Positions 1 through 8,573 of a stretch of DNA of 55,620 bases are shown here, piece by piece. A program made the position numbers and the translations under genes. The first letter of the stretch is position 1. The number at the start of each line of letters is the position of its first letter. Where the stretch lies: the NCBI GenBank assembly GCA_030263715.1, contig SZPM01000017.1, positions 1 through 55,620 of the forward strand, read 5' to 3'. Under the pieces are notes generated by a model, which was not told the origin of the DNA, made no database searches, and worked only from the letters and a program-made list of their open reading frames with translations. The DNA comes from ATM1 sp003577165. GTDB lineage: Bacteria > Armatimonadota > Fimbriimonadia > Fimbriimonadales > ATM1.

Positions 1-180
1 TGTATGAACGCCAGCCCGAGGTTCATCGATTCCGAGAGAATCATCTTTGAGTCTGACCGCGCCGAAAAGCGGGAATGGGACAAGTTTAGATTGGTGCTGT
101 TCAATCTGACCACTGGCAAGCAGACCCTGTACCCGTCAGACCTTCCAAGCTACTCTGGGCATTACGTCGAGCGACCATGA
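1..180 (+). CDS. 3' end of a TolB/PD40-like beta-propeller protein (partial)
   Basis: The frame is open from base 1 and ends at a TGA (178-180); the 5' part lies outside the window. The roughly 59 visible residues end in GHYVERP. They align with the last 60 residues of the next gene, which ends AGHYVEGSRD: both share the order RFID, an LFES/IFES strand, a 'DLKTGK/NLTTGK' turn and the GHYVE tail. This is therefore the last blade of a paralogous propeller, probably a secreted lipoprotein like its neighbour. Its stop overlaps the start of the next gene (ATGA), so the two are probably translationally coupled. Function unknown; PD40/TolB-type blades are usually protein-interaction scaffolds. Confidence 0.75.
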   Translation, partial: CMNASPRFIDSERIIFESDRAEKREWDKFRLVLFNLTTGKQTLYPSDLPSYSGHYVERP

Positions 181-1088
181 GGTCGAGGGGAGCGCTGCCT
201 CACGTGTGGACATTGACTGCCTTCGCGCTGGGCATGCTCTGGTCATGCAATCCAACTAGTGAATCTGGGAAAATCGTGTTCGTCTCCGGCGAGTCTCTCA
301 GGCGGCTGTCAGTCTTCGAAATGGAACTGGACGGCAGCAATCGAAGGCCGATTCCGGAGATGCCCTCTCCAGTTGGGGACTTTTCAATCTCGCGAGATGG
401 AAAGGTGTATGCTTACGCAGCCCTGAATCCAGAGAAGACGCGATCTGCGATTTGGGTTGGGGTTAGGGGGGGGCCGCCTCCCACGCAGATGCAGGTGCCG
501 AAGGATGCGATTATGCCGGAGGTCTCTCCCGACGGTGGGCAGTTAGCCTTTATCACGGTCTGGTCAGAAAGCATGGATGTCATGGTTTGCCCGACGAACG
601 GAGGGAAGCCCCAACCGGTGACGGCTACTCCGAAAAATCGGGAGGCGTTCCCTTCGTTCAGTTTCGATGGCAAGCAGCTGTCCTTCGTCAGGTTGGGTGA
701 CGCAAGAGGCCCAGAAGTGCAATGTGACATTTGGTTGCTGGACCTAAGGACGGGCAAGGAGACACTGATTCTCCGCGACACTCACTACGTGGCTTCTCCC
801 CCGCGCTTCAGCCCGGATGGCAAGAGCATCGTGTACTCGGCGAACAAGCCACTGCCCCAGTTCGATCTCTTCCTCATCTCAATTGCGGACAAGAAGATTA
901 GGCGACTGACCAGCGATGGTCACAGCTTCAATCCGCGCTTCATTGACAATGACACAGTATTGTTCGAATCGAATCTAACAGGGCGCAATCAACTGGCGAT
1001 TCTTGACCTAAAGACGGGTAAACAGAGAGTGTTGGCGAGCGACAGTAATGACTATGCGGGCCACTACGTAGAAGGCTCACGTGATTGA
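177..1088 (+). CDS. TolB/PD40-like beta-propeller lipoprotein
   Basis: 303 residues. The N-terminus has a basic start, a hydrophobic stretch (WTLTAFALGML) and a lipobox-like LWSC with the candidate lipidated Cys at residue 24, so it is probably exported and lipid-anchored. The rest is repeating PD40/WD40-like blades; motifs of the type 'SPDGGQLAF', 'SFDGKQLSF' and 'SPDGKSIVY' recur about every 45-50 residues, as in the C-terminal propeller of TolB. No catalytic domain is visible. The start ATG overlaps the stop of the upstream paralogue by four bases and there is no strong Shine-Dalgarno, which fits coupled translation. It is a tandem duplicate of the upstream gene. Specific role unknown; a periplasmic or surface binding protein is the most that can be inferred. 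Confidence 0.8.
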   Translation: MRSRGALPHVWTLTAFALGMLWSCNPTSESGKIVFVSGESLRRLSVFEMELDGSNRRPIPEMPSPVGDFSISRDGKVYAYAALNPEKTRSAIWVGVRGGPPPTQMQVPKDAIMPEVSPDGGQLAFITVWSESMDVMVCPTNGGKPQPVTATPKNREAFPSFSFDGKQLSFVRLGDARGPEVQCDIWLLDLRTGKETLILRDTHYVASPPRFSPDGKSIVYSANKPLPQFDLFLISIADKKIRRLTSDGHSFNPRFIDNDTVLFESNLTGRNQLAILDLKTGKQRVLASDSNDYAGHYVEGSRD

Positions 1089-1105
1089 GGATTCGGGAGG
1101 CCCCC

Positions 1106-2254
1106 GTGTGGATACGTACTAATCTGTCCGCGGTTCTGCGGGTAACCGGCCGCCGTCGGCCTGCGGCGAGCCGCCGCGCCGAGGCTCGAAGGCATCGGAA
1201 CAGGAAAGGACTCACATGGACGCTATCGGCGCTCGTGTGTGTGGCGTGCGAGACATCCGGTGCTTCTCATCCGCCTTCAATGCAGGCAGAGAGCGGCCCC
1301 GTGGCGGCAGGTCGATCAGCCACGTTTGAAGTGATCTGGAGCTTCAAAGTCGGCGCGGGGCCGGAAGGACTGCAGTTCGGCCGTGTGAACTCACTTCTGC
1401 TCGTTGCAGCACATGACGGTGTCATCGAGTTGTGGGACTATCAAGAGAAGAAGCGCGTAGGTGTCCTTACTACCGGTCCGAGGTTGACTGCGGTTCGCCT
1501 AATCAACGATGACAAAACCCTTGTTGCGTTTCATGAGGATGGGCGCCTAACTTTGTGGGATTTGTACCACCGCAAGGTTGAACGGAGAATCGGCCAACCG
1601 AGCAGCCGAGTGGCTGGCTTTGATGCGGACGCAGTTCACAACGTGGCGGCGATTTGCATGAAGGAGAAGCCTTCGACAATTCATTTGGTTGACCTAATGA
1701 CCGGGTCAAGCCTCGGTTCGCTTGACGGACAAGTCGACAATCCGGAGGTGTGGTTTAGTCGGGACGGCAAGTTCCTCTACAAGATTGCGGGGATCTTCGA
1801 TGAGGCATGGAAGTCGGCTGTTGAGCGCTGGAGCGTCACTGCGAAGGAGCAAATGCCCGAGGTCATAGTGGCGAACGGAGCGGCCACCTGCTTTGCCGCA
1901 AACAACGACAACTCGGTCTTTGCAGTTGGGACTCAAGATGGAAGTGTGTACCTGACGAGAGCAAACACCGGTGCCCAACCCATGCGACTGCCCAGGGCCA
2001 ACAATTGGGAAGTGGAGATCACAGACGTCTCGTTTAGTCGGGACGGGAAATGGCTTGCTGCGTGTACGACGTGGTTCAAGTCGCACCTGGCGATATGGTC
2101 GGTGAAGACCGGCAAGCTGGTCATGAGTCGCTCTCCAGAGGTCGAAAACGTCGTTTACACAGCGCTCACCTGGTCTCCGAAGGACGACTTGCTGGCGGTT
2201 GGGAGAAGCAAAGGTGGCGTGGAGGTTCTGAGAATCAAGGAGGGGAAGGAGTAG
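1106..2254 (+). CDS. WD40-repeat-like lipoprotein, unknown role
   Basis: About 382 residues when started at the GTG at 1106, chosen because GGGAGG sits five bases upstream (1095-1100); an in-frame TTG at 1085 overlaps the previous stop but has no ribosome site. The N-terminus is unusually long and Arg-rich before a short hydrophobic segment ending in VCVAC, which could be a lipobox. After it come WD40-type blades: 'LWDLYHRK', 'LWDYQEKK', 'FSRDGKFLY', 'FSRDGKWLA' and 'TWSPKDDLLAVG'. It follows the two TolB-like genes on the same strand, so the group may be one operon of propeller proteins. The Arg-rich leader is odd for a signal peptide; a wrong start or a small frameshift near 1200 is possible. 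Function not assigned. Confidence 0.7.
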   Translation: MWIRTNLSAVLRVTGRRRPAASRRAEARRHRNRKGLTWTLSALVCVACETSGASHPPSMQAESGPVAAGRSATFEVIWSFKVGAGPEGLQFGRVNSLLLVAAHDGVIELWDYQEKKRVGVLTTGPRLTAVRLINDDKTLVAFHEDGRLTLWDLYHRKVERRIGQPSSRVAGFDADAVHNVAAICMKEKPSTIHLVDLMTGSSLGSLDGQVDNPEVWFSRDGKFLYKIAGIFDEAWKSAVERWSVTAKEQMPEVIVANGAATCFAANNDNSVFAVGTQDGSVYLTRANTGAQPMRLPRANNWEVEITDVSFSRDGKWLAACTTWFKSHLAIWSVKTGKLVMSRSPEVENVVYTALTWSPKDDLLAVGRSKGGVEVLRIKEGKE

Positions 2255-2508
2255 TGATGGTGTTGGCGGAGTTGCGCATCTTCGGACGAGGGCCAAGGGC
2301 TTTCACGGTATCCGGGTCGTGCCGGTCTGCCGGGACCGGAAGATGACGCGACCGGAATGGACCAGCCGAGGATCGGGGCTCGGGGACCGGCTAATAGCGT
2401 CTCATTTCCGTCAGTGGCCCGACTTCCGCAGTCCTTCCCAGCCTACGTTCCTCCGCTGCGCCGAGGCACGGCGGTTCAAAATCTCGTCTCGTCGGGGTTG
2501 ACGAAGAT

Positions 2509-2931
2509 ATGCGCCCGGAGCGAACCGATCGTCTGCGGGGCCGGACTATCCGGTTTCTCCTTCGCGTCACGTCGTGGGTGGCAGTGATGGCTCTCGCGAT
2601 GATGGGACTGATGGTGCTGACGCACGGTCGGAGTCAAGCCTTGACGCCGCAGATTGTTGCGGAAAGGACGCGGAAGGGATTGCCGTTCGATGAAACGGAG
2701 TACCGTCTGGCGTTACCACCCGGTTCGCTCGGTGAACACAACCGATGGTCGTTCGGGCGCAGAGTTGTCACCATAACGGAACCGGGCCCGCTGGGCGGTT
2801 ACCTCTGCCGTCAGCGCCAGATCAGTCTAATCTTCGATGCACAAGATAGGCTGGAGTCCGCTCGAGTAACGATTGTTTGGAGAACTGACGAAGAATCCTC
2901 TGAGGTCGCCCTACGGGACAGGGGAGATTGA
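2509..2931 (+). CDS. Small membrane-anchored hypothetical protein
   Basis: 140 residues starting at ATG 2509. Basic N-terminus, then one hydrophobic helix at about residues 18-40 (SWVAVMALAMMGLMVLT), then a soluble domain of about 95 residues with alternating strand-like segments and two Cys. The helix could be a signal anchor or an uncleaved signal peptide. I recognise no family. A spacer of about 250 bases separates it from the WD40-like gene upstream and carries no feature I can support. It belongs to a run of short exported or membrane proteins on the same strand. Confidence 0.55.
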   Translation: MRPERTDRLRGRTIRFLLRVTSWVAVMALAMMGLMVLTHGRSQALTPQIVAERTRKGLPFDETEYRLALPPGSLGEHNRWSFGRRVVTITEPGPLGGYLCRQRQISLIFDAQDRLESARVTIVWRTDEESSEVALRDRGD

Positions 2932-3099
2932 GAAAGAGAACGATGTTTGCGGATCCATGGCTTGCTACTAAGGTGTTGGTTCTCCGAATTCACGAAGCCG
3001 TCACGCCAGGGCGCGTGGGTGTGAAGCAATCCACTTCGCTAAGTAGGCACGGGGTTCGTCCTATTCGAGGCCAACATCTCCGGAAGGTGGAGTAGATCA

Positions 3100-3993
3100 A
3101 TGTTCGCAATTCTCGCTTGGCTGCTGTATGCGACCGCGATGGTCTCGATGACGTGCTTCATCTACTCGGGGCCATCCGACTCTCCATCTGAAAAGGGGCT
3201 CCCCCTGTTCACGTTTCTCATGTACGGCACAGCGCTGTTCGTTGGAATCGTTCAGAGCATGTCTCGCCCACGGCCTCTCTTTCTCGTCCTGTTCGCGATT
3301 GCCGCCGGTCTATTTGCGATCTATGCCTGCTTCTACGGACTTCGACTGGGGACGTGGGTGTACTTCCAGGTGTTCCCGCTTGCCGGCCTGTGGATGCTTA
3401 TCCAGCACGTGCTCGACGCTGAGCGCTCTGTTTGGACGATCCGCGCAAAGGGTCGCTGCCGGGCGTGTGGATGCAGCCTCGAGGCGGACGAAATCACTCA
3501 CGACGCAGGAGGAGGTTATTGCAAAAGTTGTGCGGCGAAACCACCCGTCTACGCCAAGTCCGGCAGGCCCGCGGGATCCGCTGCCGAGGTGCGGTACGGG
3601 TTCGCCGATCCCTTTGGTGGGAAGTCCGTTAAGCCTGTTCGATACGCTGCGGCCGCGATAGCGGGCTTAGTCGCCTTCTTTCTCTTTCGAGCGGCGAGCT
3701 TGCCAATCATGCTGCTGGGGGGCTGGGTAGGTCTAATCGCCACTCAACTCCTCGCGGGGGGGGTGTCCGGTTTCGTGTCCGCGGGGTTCATTCGGCCCGC
3801 TACGCGGCAGCAGGCGACGCTGGCGGGGCTCGTCGGCCCGGCGCTCGACCTCCTGTTTACCTTGAAAGACTGGATCGTGCCGATTCTCGCTTCGACGTTT
3901 GCGCTGAATTGGGAGTTTCTGCCGTTCATGGCGATTCCGTTCGTCGGGGCGGCGACTGGTGGTTGGCTGTGTTATCGGGGGCGAGTGAGTTAA
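3100..3993 (+). CDS. Polytopic membrane protein with an internal zinc-ribbon-like loop
   Basis: 297 residues, with a good ribosome site (GGAAGGTGGAG) just upstream of ATG 3100. The N-terminal third has about four hydrophobic helices. It is followed by a soluble loop with two CxxC knuckles, CRACGC and CKSC, spaced about 20 residues apart, which looks like a zinc ribbon. Three or four further helices complete the C-terminal half (AIAGLVAFFLF, MLLGGWVGLIATQLLAGG, FMAIPFVGAATGGWLC). The layout suggests an integral inner-membrane protein with a cytoplasmic metal-binding loop. No transporter or enzyme signature is visible and I cannot name a family. The next gene starts one base after the stop, so the two are probably co-translated. 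Confidence 0.65.
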   Translation: MFAILAWLLYATAMVSMTCFIYSGPSDSPSEKGLPLFTFLMYGTALFVGIVQSMSRPRPLFLVLFAIAAGLFAIYACFYGLRLGTWVYFQVFPLAGLWMLIQHVLDAERSVWTIRAKGRCRACGCSLEADEITHDAGGGYCKSCAAKPPVYAKSGRPAGSAAEVRYGFADPFGGKSVKPVRYAAAAIAGLVAFFLFRAASLPIMLLGGWVGLIATQLLAGGVSGFVSAGFIRPATRQQATLAGLVGPALDLLFTLKDWIVPILASTFALNWEFLPFMAIPFVGAATGGWLCYRGRVS

Positions 3994-3994
3994 C

Positions 3995-4600
3995 ATGTCA
4001 TTAGATAGCGCTATGCGTACAGTTCTTTTGCAGATGATGCGTGTTGCGGGGCTCACGGCTGCAGCCACTATCTGCTTCTCTTGTTCGCGAATGGACAGGG
4101 TGGAGATGGGGGCTTCGCCGCCCGGAGCGACTGTGGACGGAGTTACGGCCATAGCGAAAGGTCCAGTGGCAGTTGACTATCGCCTGTTCACGAATCCTGT
4201 GGATGAAGGCGAGCCTTACGTCTACACCGTGACCCTTCGGAACGAGAACCCGGAACCGTTGGCGATCGAGGTCTACTCGTTGGCTTTCGGTTTCATCGTT
4301 CGCAAGGCCGGCAAGCCATACTACACTCGGACTGTGTGCGTGTTGCCAGTGGTCCCGGAGGATCCGTTGGACGACTTCGTGATTCTACGGCCCGGGGGGA
4401 GTTTCTCGTACGACCTCGAAGTGATAGTCGAACCGGAAGTCGGTACAGGCGAGGCGGAAATCGTGTTTTCGTACGCGCCTTCCAAACTGAACAGAGAGTT
4501 GGCGACGGAGATTCGCGACCGGCTCGGATGTCGTGCGTGGGGCGGAACCGAGTTGGAGACAGGGCCCCTGCCCATACGGATCATCAAGCAGGCGAAGTGA
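3995..4600 (+). CDS. Exported hypothetical protein, possibly a lipoprotein
   Basis: 201 residues from ATG 3995; an internal ATG at 4013 would give a more typical signal peptide. The N-terminus has a hydrophobic core (VAGLTAAATICF) ending in FSCS, a poor lipobox but a plausible lipidation or export signal. The mature part is rich in predicted strands (VDYRLFTNPVDEGEPY, YVYTVTLRNENPEP), as in an Ig-like beta-sandwich. No catalytic motif is seen. It directly follows the membrane protein gene with one base between them, which argues for a two-gene operon. Function unknown. Confidence 0.6.
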   Translation: MSLDSAMRTVLLQMMRVAGLTAAATICFSCSRMDRVEMGASPPGATVDGVTAIAKGPVAVDYRLFTNPVDEGEPYVYTVTLRNENPEPLAIEVYSLAFGFIVRKAGKPYYTRTVCVLPVVPEDPLDDFVILRPGGSFSYDLEVIVEPEVGTGEAEIVFSYAPSKLNRELATEIRDRLGCRAWGGTELETGPLPIRIIKQAK

Positions 4601-4760
4601 GGGATTATGACGAAGATGGAAGGGGGGGCGGAACAGAAAGATCGATGCCTATCCCTTGGACTCGAACCAGCAAAGCGAGTCGCGAGACGACGACTTTGGT
4701 GCCTCAATGGAGCCTGGTGTGATCAGACAGGCCTGCTGCCTCCTCCGCCCTAAGAAACGG

Positions 4761-5459
4761 ATGGAAACCGGTTCTTTGAGGGTGTGCGTCGCGTTGCTTG
4801 TTTTCATGGTTTCTATCATCATGACTGGATGTAACGCCAGCCCTGACTACAGCCAGCGGTTCTACGACTATGGACTCGCCAGGTGGCAAAAGGACGAACC
4901 TCATGGCGGTTACGCATCGCTTCTCTCGGGTGACGCATCCGTAGCGTTGGCCTACTTGAACTCCGTTCCTGCGTTGATCGTCACCGATGACACGGTTCCC
5001 GATTTCGGACCCAGCGATGAAGAGGCCCAAGAGCTTCGAGAGATCCTGGCCCGGTGTTCCGACGCGGACCGGACTCGGTACGCAAGAGCATTCGCACGTG
5101 GATACAGTGAAGGGTTCCAGCGGTTCAGTGAGTCTGCCAAGGGTCGCAAAGGTGCGGCTATCTTGCAGGAATTGACATCCTTCGCCGAGAGGATCAAGGA
5201 CGCGATGGCCAGAGTTCAACGGAGCGGCCAGTTGGATGTAGAGACGAGGAAATTCATCGACGAGACGATGGCGACGGACGACTTTACGAGGCAAGCGTGG
5301 CTGATTGAATTGCTCACGGAATTGGCTTCCATTAGTGAAGCGAGGACTTACGTCATGGAAGTGGTGCGACGCAGAGCGGAGGTTTCGACAGGCTTTGAGC
5401 ACGAGACTTGGAAACTGCTGACGGAGCGGCTTCGATCCGTCGAGATACGGCGGCGATAG
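4761..5459 (+). CDS. Helical lipoprotein, unknown function
   Basis: 232 residues from ATG 4761. The frame is open further upstream (to 4656), but this start places a textbook lipoprotein signal at the N-terminus: a hydrophobic run (VALLVFMVSII) and the lipobox MTGC, with lipidated Cys at about residue 21. The mature protein is mostly charged amphipathic helix with no membrane segment after the anchor and no recognisable domain. It is part of the plus-strand run of exported proteins. I cannot assign a role. Confidence 0.65.
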   Translation: METGSLRVCVALLVFMVSIIMTGCNASPDYSQRFYDYGLARWQKDEPHGGYASLLSGDASVALAYLNSVPALIVTDDTVPDFGPSDEEAQELREILARCSDADRTRYARAFARGYSEGFQRFSESAKGRKGAAILQELTSFAERIKDAMARVQRSGQLDVETRKFIDETMATDDFTRQAWLIELLTELASISEARTYVMEVVRRRAEVSTGFEHETWKLLTERLRSVEIRRR

Positions 5460-5627
5460 GTGTGCTGCATATGCCTGTCACGCGACGAGTCGGCTGTGTT
5501 GCAGAGGCAGAGCTCAGAGAGAAAGCAGGAGCGGAATCGAATGAGGAGCCGGCGGGCTGGCCGTCCTCTTCGCGAAGGCGACCTTTCGCTTAACGCAGCG
5601 ATTTAACGGTTAGAAACGGAGAAAACG

Positions 5628-6104
5628 ATGGATAACAGCATTCGACCCACGATCGGCAAGTCGTTAAGATCCAATGCGGCGAGATGGTTTCACATACTCC
5701 TGGTCGTTGTCGGAGCCGTGGCTCTGCTGACTGCGTTTCTTAAACTTGTCGTGCCGTGGATTTTTGAGATGCCGCTTTACGCGTTCCACCCAGGCAAGAC
5801 CGAAGTGTGGATATCACTCAGTGACGAGCATTGCTCCACCAGGGAATTCGTTTTCGGTCGCGTGCCGGTCGAATTTGATAAAGACGTCGAGACGGTTTGG
5901 GTGCCTCCTGGAAAGCACTTGCTCGCCGGTTGGATTGACGGACATCCGTATGCCGAGGTGGTGGAGGTAGGTGACGATGAGATGTACTTGGTTCTCGACT
6001 GCAAGTCTCGGCGCCTAATGAAAGACGGTACCGGTTCAGGCGAGAAGGTGGTCCCGGCGATCGATCCGTCCAGCGGAACCGCTGCGCCTGCGGAGGGTCG
6101 GTAG
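5628..6104 (+). CDS. Single-pass membrane protein with small exported domain
   Basis: 158 residues; ACGGAGAA lies six to ten bases before ATG 5628. One long hydrophobic helix (about residues 20-47) follows a short basic N-terminus, so it is probably a type II membrane protein. The roughly 105-residue outer part is strand-rich. It contains a 'VWVPPGKHLLAGWIDG' segment that resembles PEGA-type surface modules, though one weak segment is not enough to name the domain. The C-terminus is Gly/Ser/Pro/Ala-rich and probably disordered. The 168-base spacer before it shows no feature I can support. Confidence 0.55.
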   Translation: MDNSIRPTIGKSLRSNAARWFHILLVVVGAVALLTAFLKLVVPWIFEMPLYAFHPGKTEVWISLSDEHCSTREFVFGRVPVEFDKDVETVWVPPGKHLLAGWIDGHPYAEVVEVGDDEMYLVLDCKSRRLMKDGTGSGEKVVPAIDPSSGTAAPAEGR

Positions 6105-6242
6105 ACAGACCTGTCTTTGCATCGCGCACCGACATAAACGATGTGCGTTCCAATACGGTTCGTCTTTCCGCGGGTGGAGCCGCTGTCGGCTGGCAGCGAG
6201 GGGCCGGGCGAGGGAGAATTGGCATAATAGAAGGGAACGCAG

Positions 6243-7286
6243 GTGTTTAGTTTTAGAATCCTCCTTGCCGCAAGCCTCCTCGAGGGGATGGTCTGGATGC
6301 CGACTTCGTTCACGATCTACAACGGCGAGATGTGGGGCACCTTCTCAGTCCATGAGCCGACTCGAGTCGCCTACGTATGGTCAGACAAGAGGATCGCAGC
6401 GGAGAAGATCCCGCTTCCACCGGATAGGCTGGGTCTCGCGGTGCTCTCCATCGACGGCGACCACCAGTGGATCCGAGTGCAGAATGGAAGGGACTCCCGG
6501 GTGCTCGTTCGCCGGCACGATTCGCTCGGACCTTGGCGCCACGTGAAGATGAATCACACCGCGCAGCGTGGTCGCGCTTTTGGAGGGAAGTATTACTGCA
6601 GCGGGGCTCGCGGTGGGACATTTGAAGCACCTCTTTTTAATGTAACCGAGATCTCCGCAGACGGGACGACGAGAGAGTGGAGCGCCGCGACGCCGATGAA
6701 CGGTTCAGGTCCCGTCGCCTGGATCTCGAGGCGGCATTCGGTGCAGTACCTGACGGCGTCCGGTCGCTTGCGTGAGATTCGGCTTCCTTTGGAGCTAAGA
6801 GACGACGGCTCGAGTTCATCTGCGCAGCCGTATGTAATCGCTGTGGTCGGAGACGTGGCATACGTCACCAAGAACTCTCAGATCCACGAGGTGAAGTCCG
6901 ATCAAACCTGGAGGCGTGTTCCCGGAAGCACTCAGCTCGGATTGTATGCGCTGCCGGATGGAAAGCGTCTGTGGATGCTGACAGGGGAGCAGAGTCGACC
7001 ATCGCTCACTCTGTATTCCGGAAAGAGCGTTCGTTCACTCGAGTTGCAGACACTTCCGACCCCATGGTCGGGCCACCTCATTAAGTACCATGATGGCGTG
7101 ATCATTGTCCGGTATAGGTTGGAGCGTGTCATCGTCGCGGCGGTTTCAAACGATTTCGAGTACCAAGTTCTGTTCGACCGTGACACGGACTCAACGGTCA
7201 TGGGGAATACCGTGACGTTCGATGGCCGGCGTGTCTGGTTTTGGTCGCCGAAAGGAAGGCTTTACTCGAGCGATCCCGTTCGTTGA
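6243..7286 (+). CDS. Exported propeller-like hypothetical protein
   Basis: 347 residues from GTG 6243, with AAGGGAA about five bases upstream. The first 18 residues (FRILLAASLLEGMVWM) form a weak signal peptide or anchor. The remainder is strand-rich, with loosely repeating units of about 45 residues such as 'TRVAYVWSDKR', 'GDHQWIRVQNGRDSRVLVRR' and 'DGRRVWFWSPKGRLY', consistent with a diverged beta-propeller. There is no metal site or catalytic triad. It closes the plus-strand block of exported proteins; a 220-base spacer without a recognisable element separates it from the next gene. Confidence 0.6.
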   Translation: MFSFRILLAASLLEGMVWMPTSFTIYNGEMWGTFSVHEPTRVAYVWSDKRIAAEKIPLPPDRLGLAVLSIDGDHQWIRVQNGRDSRVLVRRHDSLGPWRHVKMNHTAQRGRAFGGKYYCSGARGGTFEAPLFNVTEISADGTTREWSAATPMNGSGPVAWISRRHSVQYLTASGRLREIRLPLELRDDGSSSSAQPYVIAVVGDVAYVTKNSQIHEVKSDQTWRRVPGSTQLGLYALPDGKRLWMLTGEQSRPSLTLYSGKSVRSLELQTLPTPWSGHLIKYHDGVIIVRYRLERVIVAAVSNDFEYQVLFDRDTDSTVMGNTVTFDGRRVWFWSPKGRLYSSDPVR

Positions 7287-7507
7287 GGCCGCCCGTCGCT
7301 GGTATTGCCGAAATACTCTCTTTGCAGTACTTCGATTAGCATCGCTATTCGCCCATATGCAGGGGCGGGAATCACATACCTGCCCGCGGACGGAAGAGGA
7401 GCAGTGCGGACGTGGGTATAGGTTCCGGTGCAGGCAGGTTGGAACCGGCGGGAAGGCCGTTAGCGACTCTCTGCCTTGAAGACGGGGGAGGCGGTAAAGT
7501 TTGGGGA

Positions 7508-8212
7508 ATGACCGCTCAACAGATCGTCGCCGAACTCGAGGCGCTGGGAAGTCCGCAGATCAAGAAGATGTGGATGAAGTACGGCGCGGAGGAGCCCTGC
7601 TTCGGAGTCAAAGTCGAGGACATGAAGAAGATCCTCAAGCGCGTGAAGGGGAATCATCAACTCGCGCTCGACCTCTATGATACGGGCATCGCGGATGCGA
7701 TGTACTTTGCCGGCCTGCTGGTTGACGACTCGAAGATGACGGAGGCCGATCTCGAAAGGTGGCTCCAGGGAGCGCGGGGGGGGTGGGTCACGGACTACAC
7801 CGTGCCGTGGGTCGCTGGAAGCAGCCCGCACGCTCGCAAGATCGCGCTGAAGTGGATGGAGTCGAAGGATGAAAAGGCGGCCGTGGCAGGTTGGAGGACG
7901 TACTGTTCGCTCATTTCGATTGCGCCAGACGCGAGCCTCGACATGGACGAGATCCGTTCGCTGCTGAAGAGGGCCGAGAGCACGATTCACGATCAGTCGG
8001 ATTCGGTGAAGTCCGCGATGAATCAGTTCGTCACGTCCGTGGGGTGCTATGTGGGGCCTTTGCACGAGGTCGCCGTGGCGACGGCGAAGTCCATCGGCGA
8101 GATCACGGTGGAGCAGAAGGGGAATTGCAACCTATCGCCTGCGACAGAGCAGATCGCGAAGTTCGCGGCGCGCGGAGCGGTCGGCCGCAAGCGCAAGTCT
8201 GCGAAGTGCTGA
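7508..8212 (+). CDS. DNA alkylation repair protein (AlkD-like family)
   Basis: 234 residues from ATG 7508; the frame is open to 7412 but the leader is low-complexity and has no better start. The sequence fits a HEAT-like-repeat family generally annotated as DNA alkylation repair. Typical blocks are 'LALDLYDTGIADAMYFAGL', 'YTVPWVAGSS' and 'AVAGWRTYCSL', and the protein ends in the family's basic, Cys-terminated tail (KRKSAKC). AlkD relatives are glycosylases that release bulky or cationic N3/N7-alkyl purines without base flipping. Activity of this subfamily is not established, so the annotation is by family. No neighbouring repair operon; the tRNA-Ala gene follows on the opposite strand. A second alkylation-type glycosylase lies at 16295-16903. 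Confidence 0.8.
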   Translation: MTAQQIVAELEALGSPQIKKMWMKYGAEEPCFGVKVEDMKKILKRVKGNHQLALDLYDTGIADAMYFAGLLVDDSKMTEADLERWLQGARGGWVTDYTVPWVAGSSPHARKIALKWMESKDEKAAVAGWRTYCSLISIAPDASLDMDEIRSLLKRAESTIHDQSDSVKSAMNQFVTSVGCYVGPLHEVAVATAKSIGEITVEQKGNCNLSPATEQIAKFAARGAVGRKRKSAKC

Positions 8213-8278
8213 CGCGGGGGGGGCACCGGCGAGACGGCAGTGCTGCGGGACGGCGGTGTTACACCACGGCGGGGTTAC

Positions 8279-8353
8279 TGGTGGAGGTAGCCGGATTCGA
8301 ACCGGCGACATCCTGCTTGCAAAGCAGGCGCTCTCCCGCTGAGCTATACCCCC
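8279..8353 (-). tRNA. tRNA-Ala (anticodon TGC)
   Basis: Read on the minus strand, this folds into a complete cloverleaf. The acceptor stem GGGGGTA pairs with TACCTCC (one G-T pair). The D arm is GCTC/GAGC, the anticodon stem CCTGC/GCAGG closes the loop TTTGCAA with anticodon TGC, and the T arm is GCCGG-TTCGAAT-CCGGC. The CCA end is encoded (8279-8281). 75 nt including CCA. It lies between the alkylation-repair gene and nrdR, antisense to both. Confidence 0.97.
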
Positions 8354-8536
8354 ACGCGGTGCGGCGGTAAAGATACCCTCGGAGCGCAAGGGGCTGGCGG
8401 CCTGGGACCGGTTCGGTTGGGCTCTGAGGCTGGGAAGGGGTGTGTAAAAGCCCGTGCAAAACCCCGTGGAAAGGGTGAGGAAAGGGTGGGGAAGAACCCT
8501 TCCCTGGGATTCCTTCGAGAAAAGGCCGCCAGACCC

Positions 8537-8565
8537 TTGACACACGATATGTAGGGTGCTACACT
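8537..8565 (+). promoter_or_regulatory. Sigma-70 promoter of nrdR-nrdJ
   Basis: A perfect -35 hexamer TTGACA (8537-8542) and -10 TACACT (8560-8565) are separated by exactly 17 bases. Transcription would start near 8572, about 50 bases before the nrdR start codon. This is the best-formed promoter in the window. It overlaps an NrdR-box-like sequence, which suggests the operon represses itself. Confidence 0.75.
8542..8557 (+). promoter_or_regulatory. NrdR-box-like operator, proximal copy
   Basis: ACACGATATGTAGGGT matches 13 of 16 positions of the NrdR-box consensus as I know it (ACACWATATATWGTGT). It sits between the -35 and -10 hexamers, where a bound repressor would block RNA polymerase. The identification is by eye. 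Confidence 0.55.
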
Positions 8566-8573
8566 ATGAGCAA

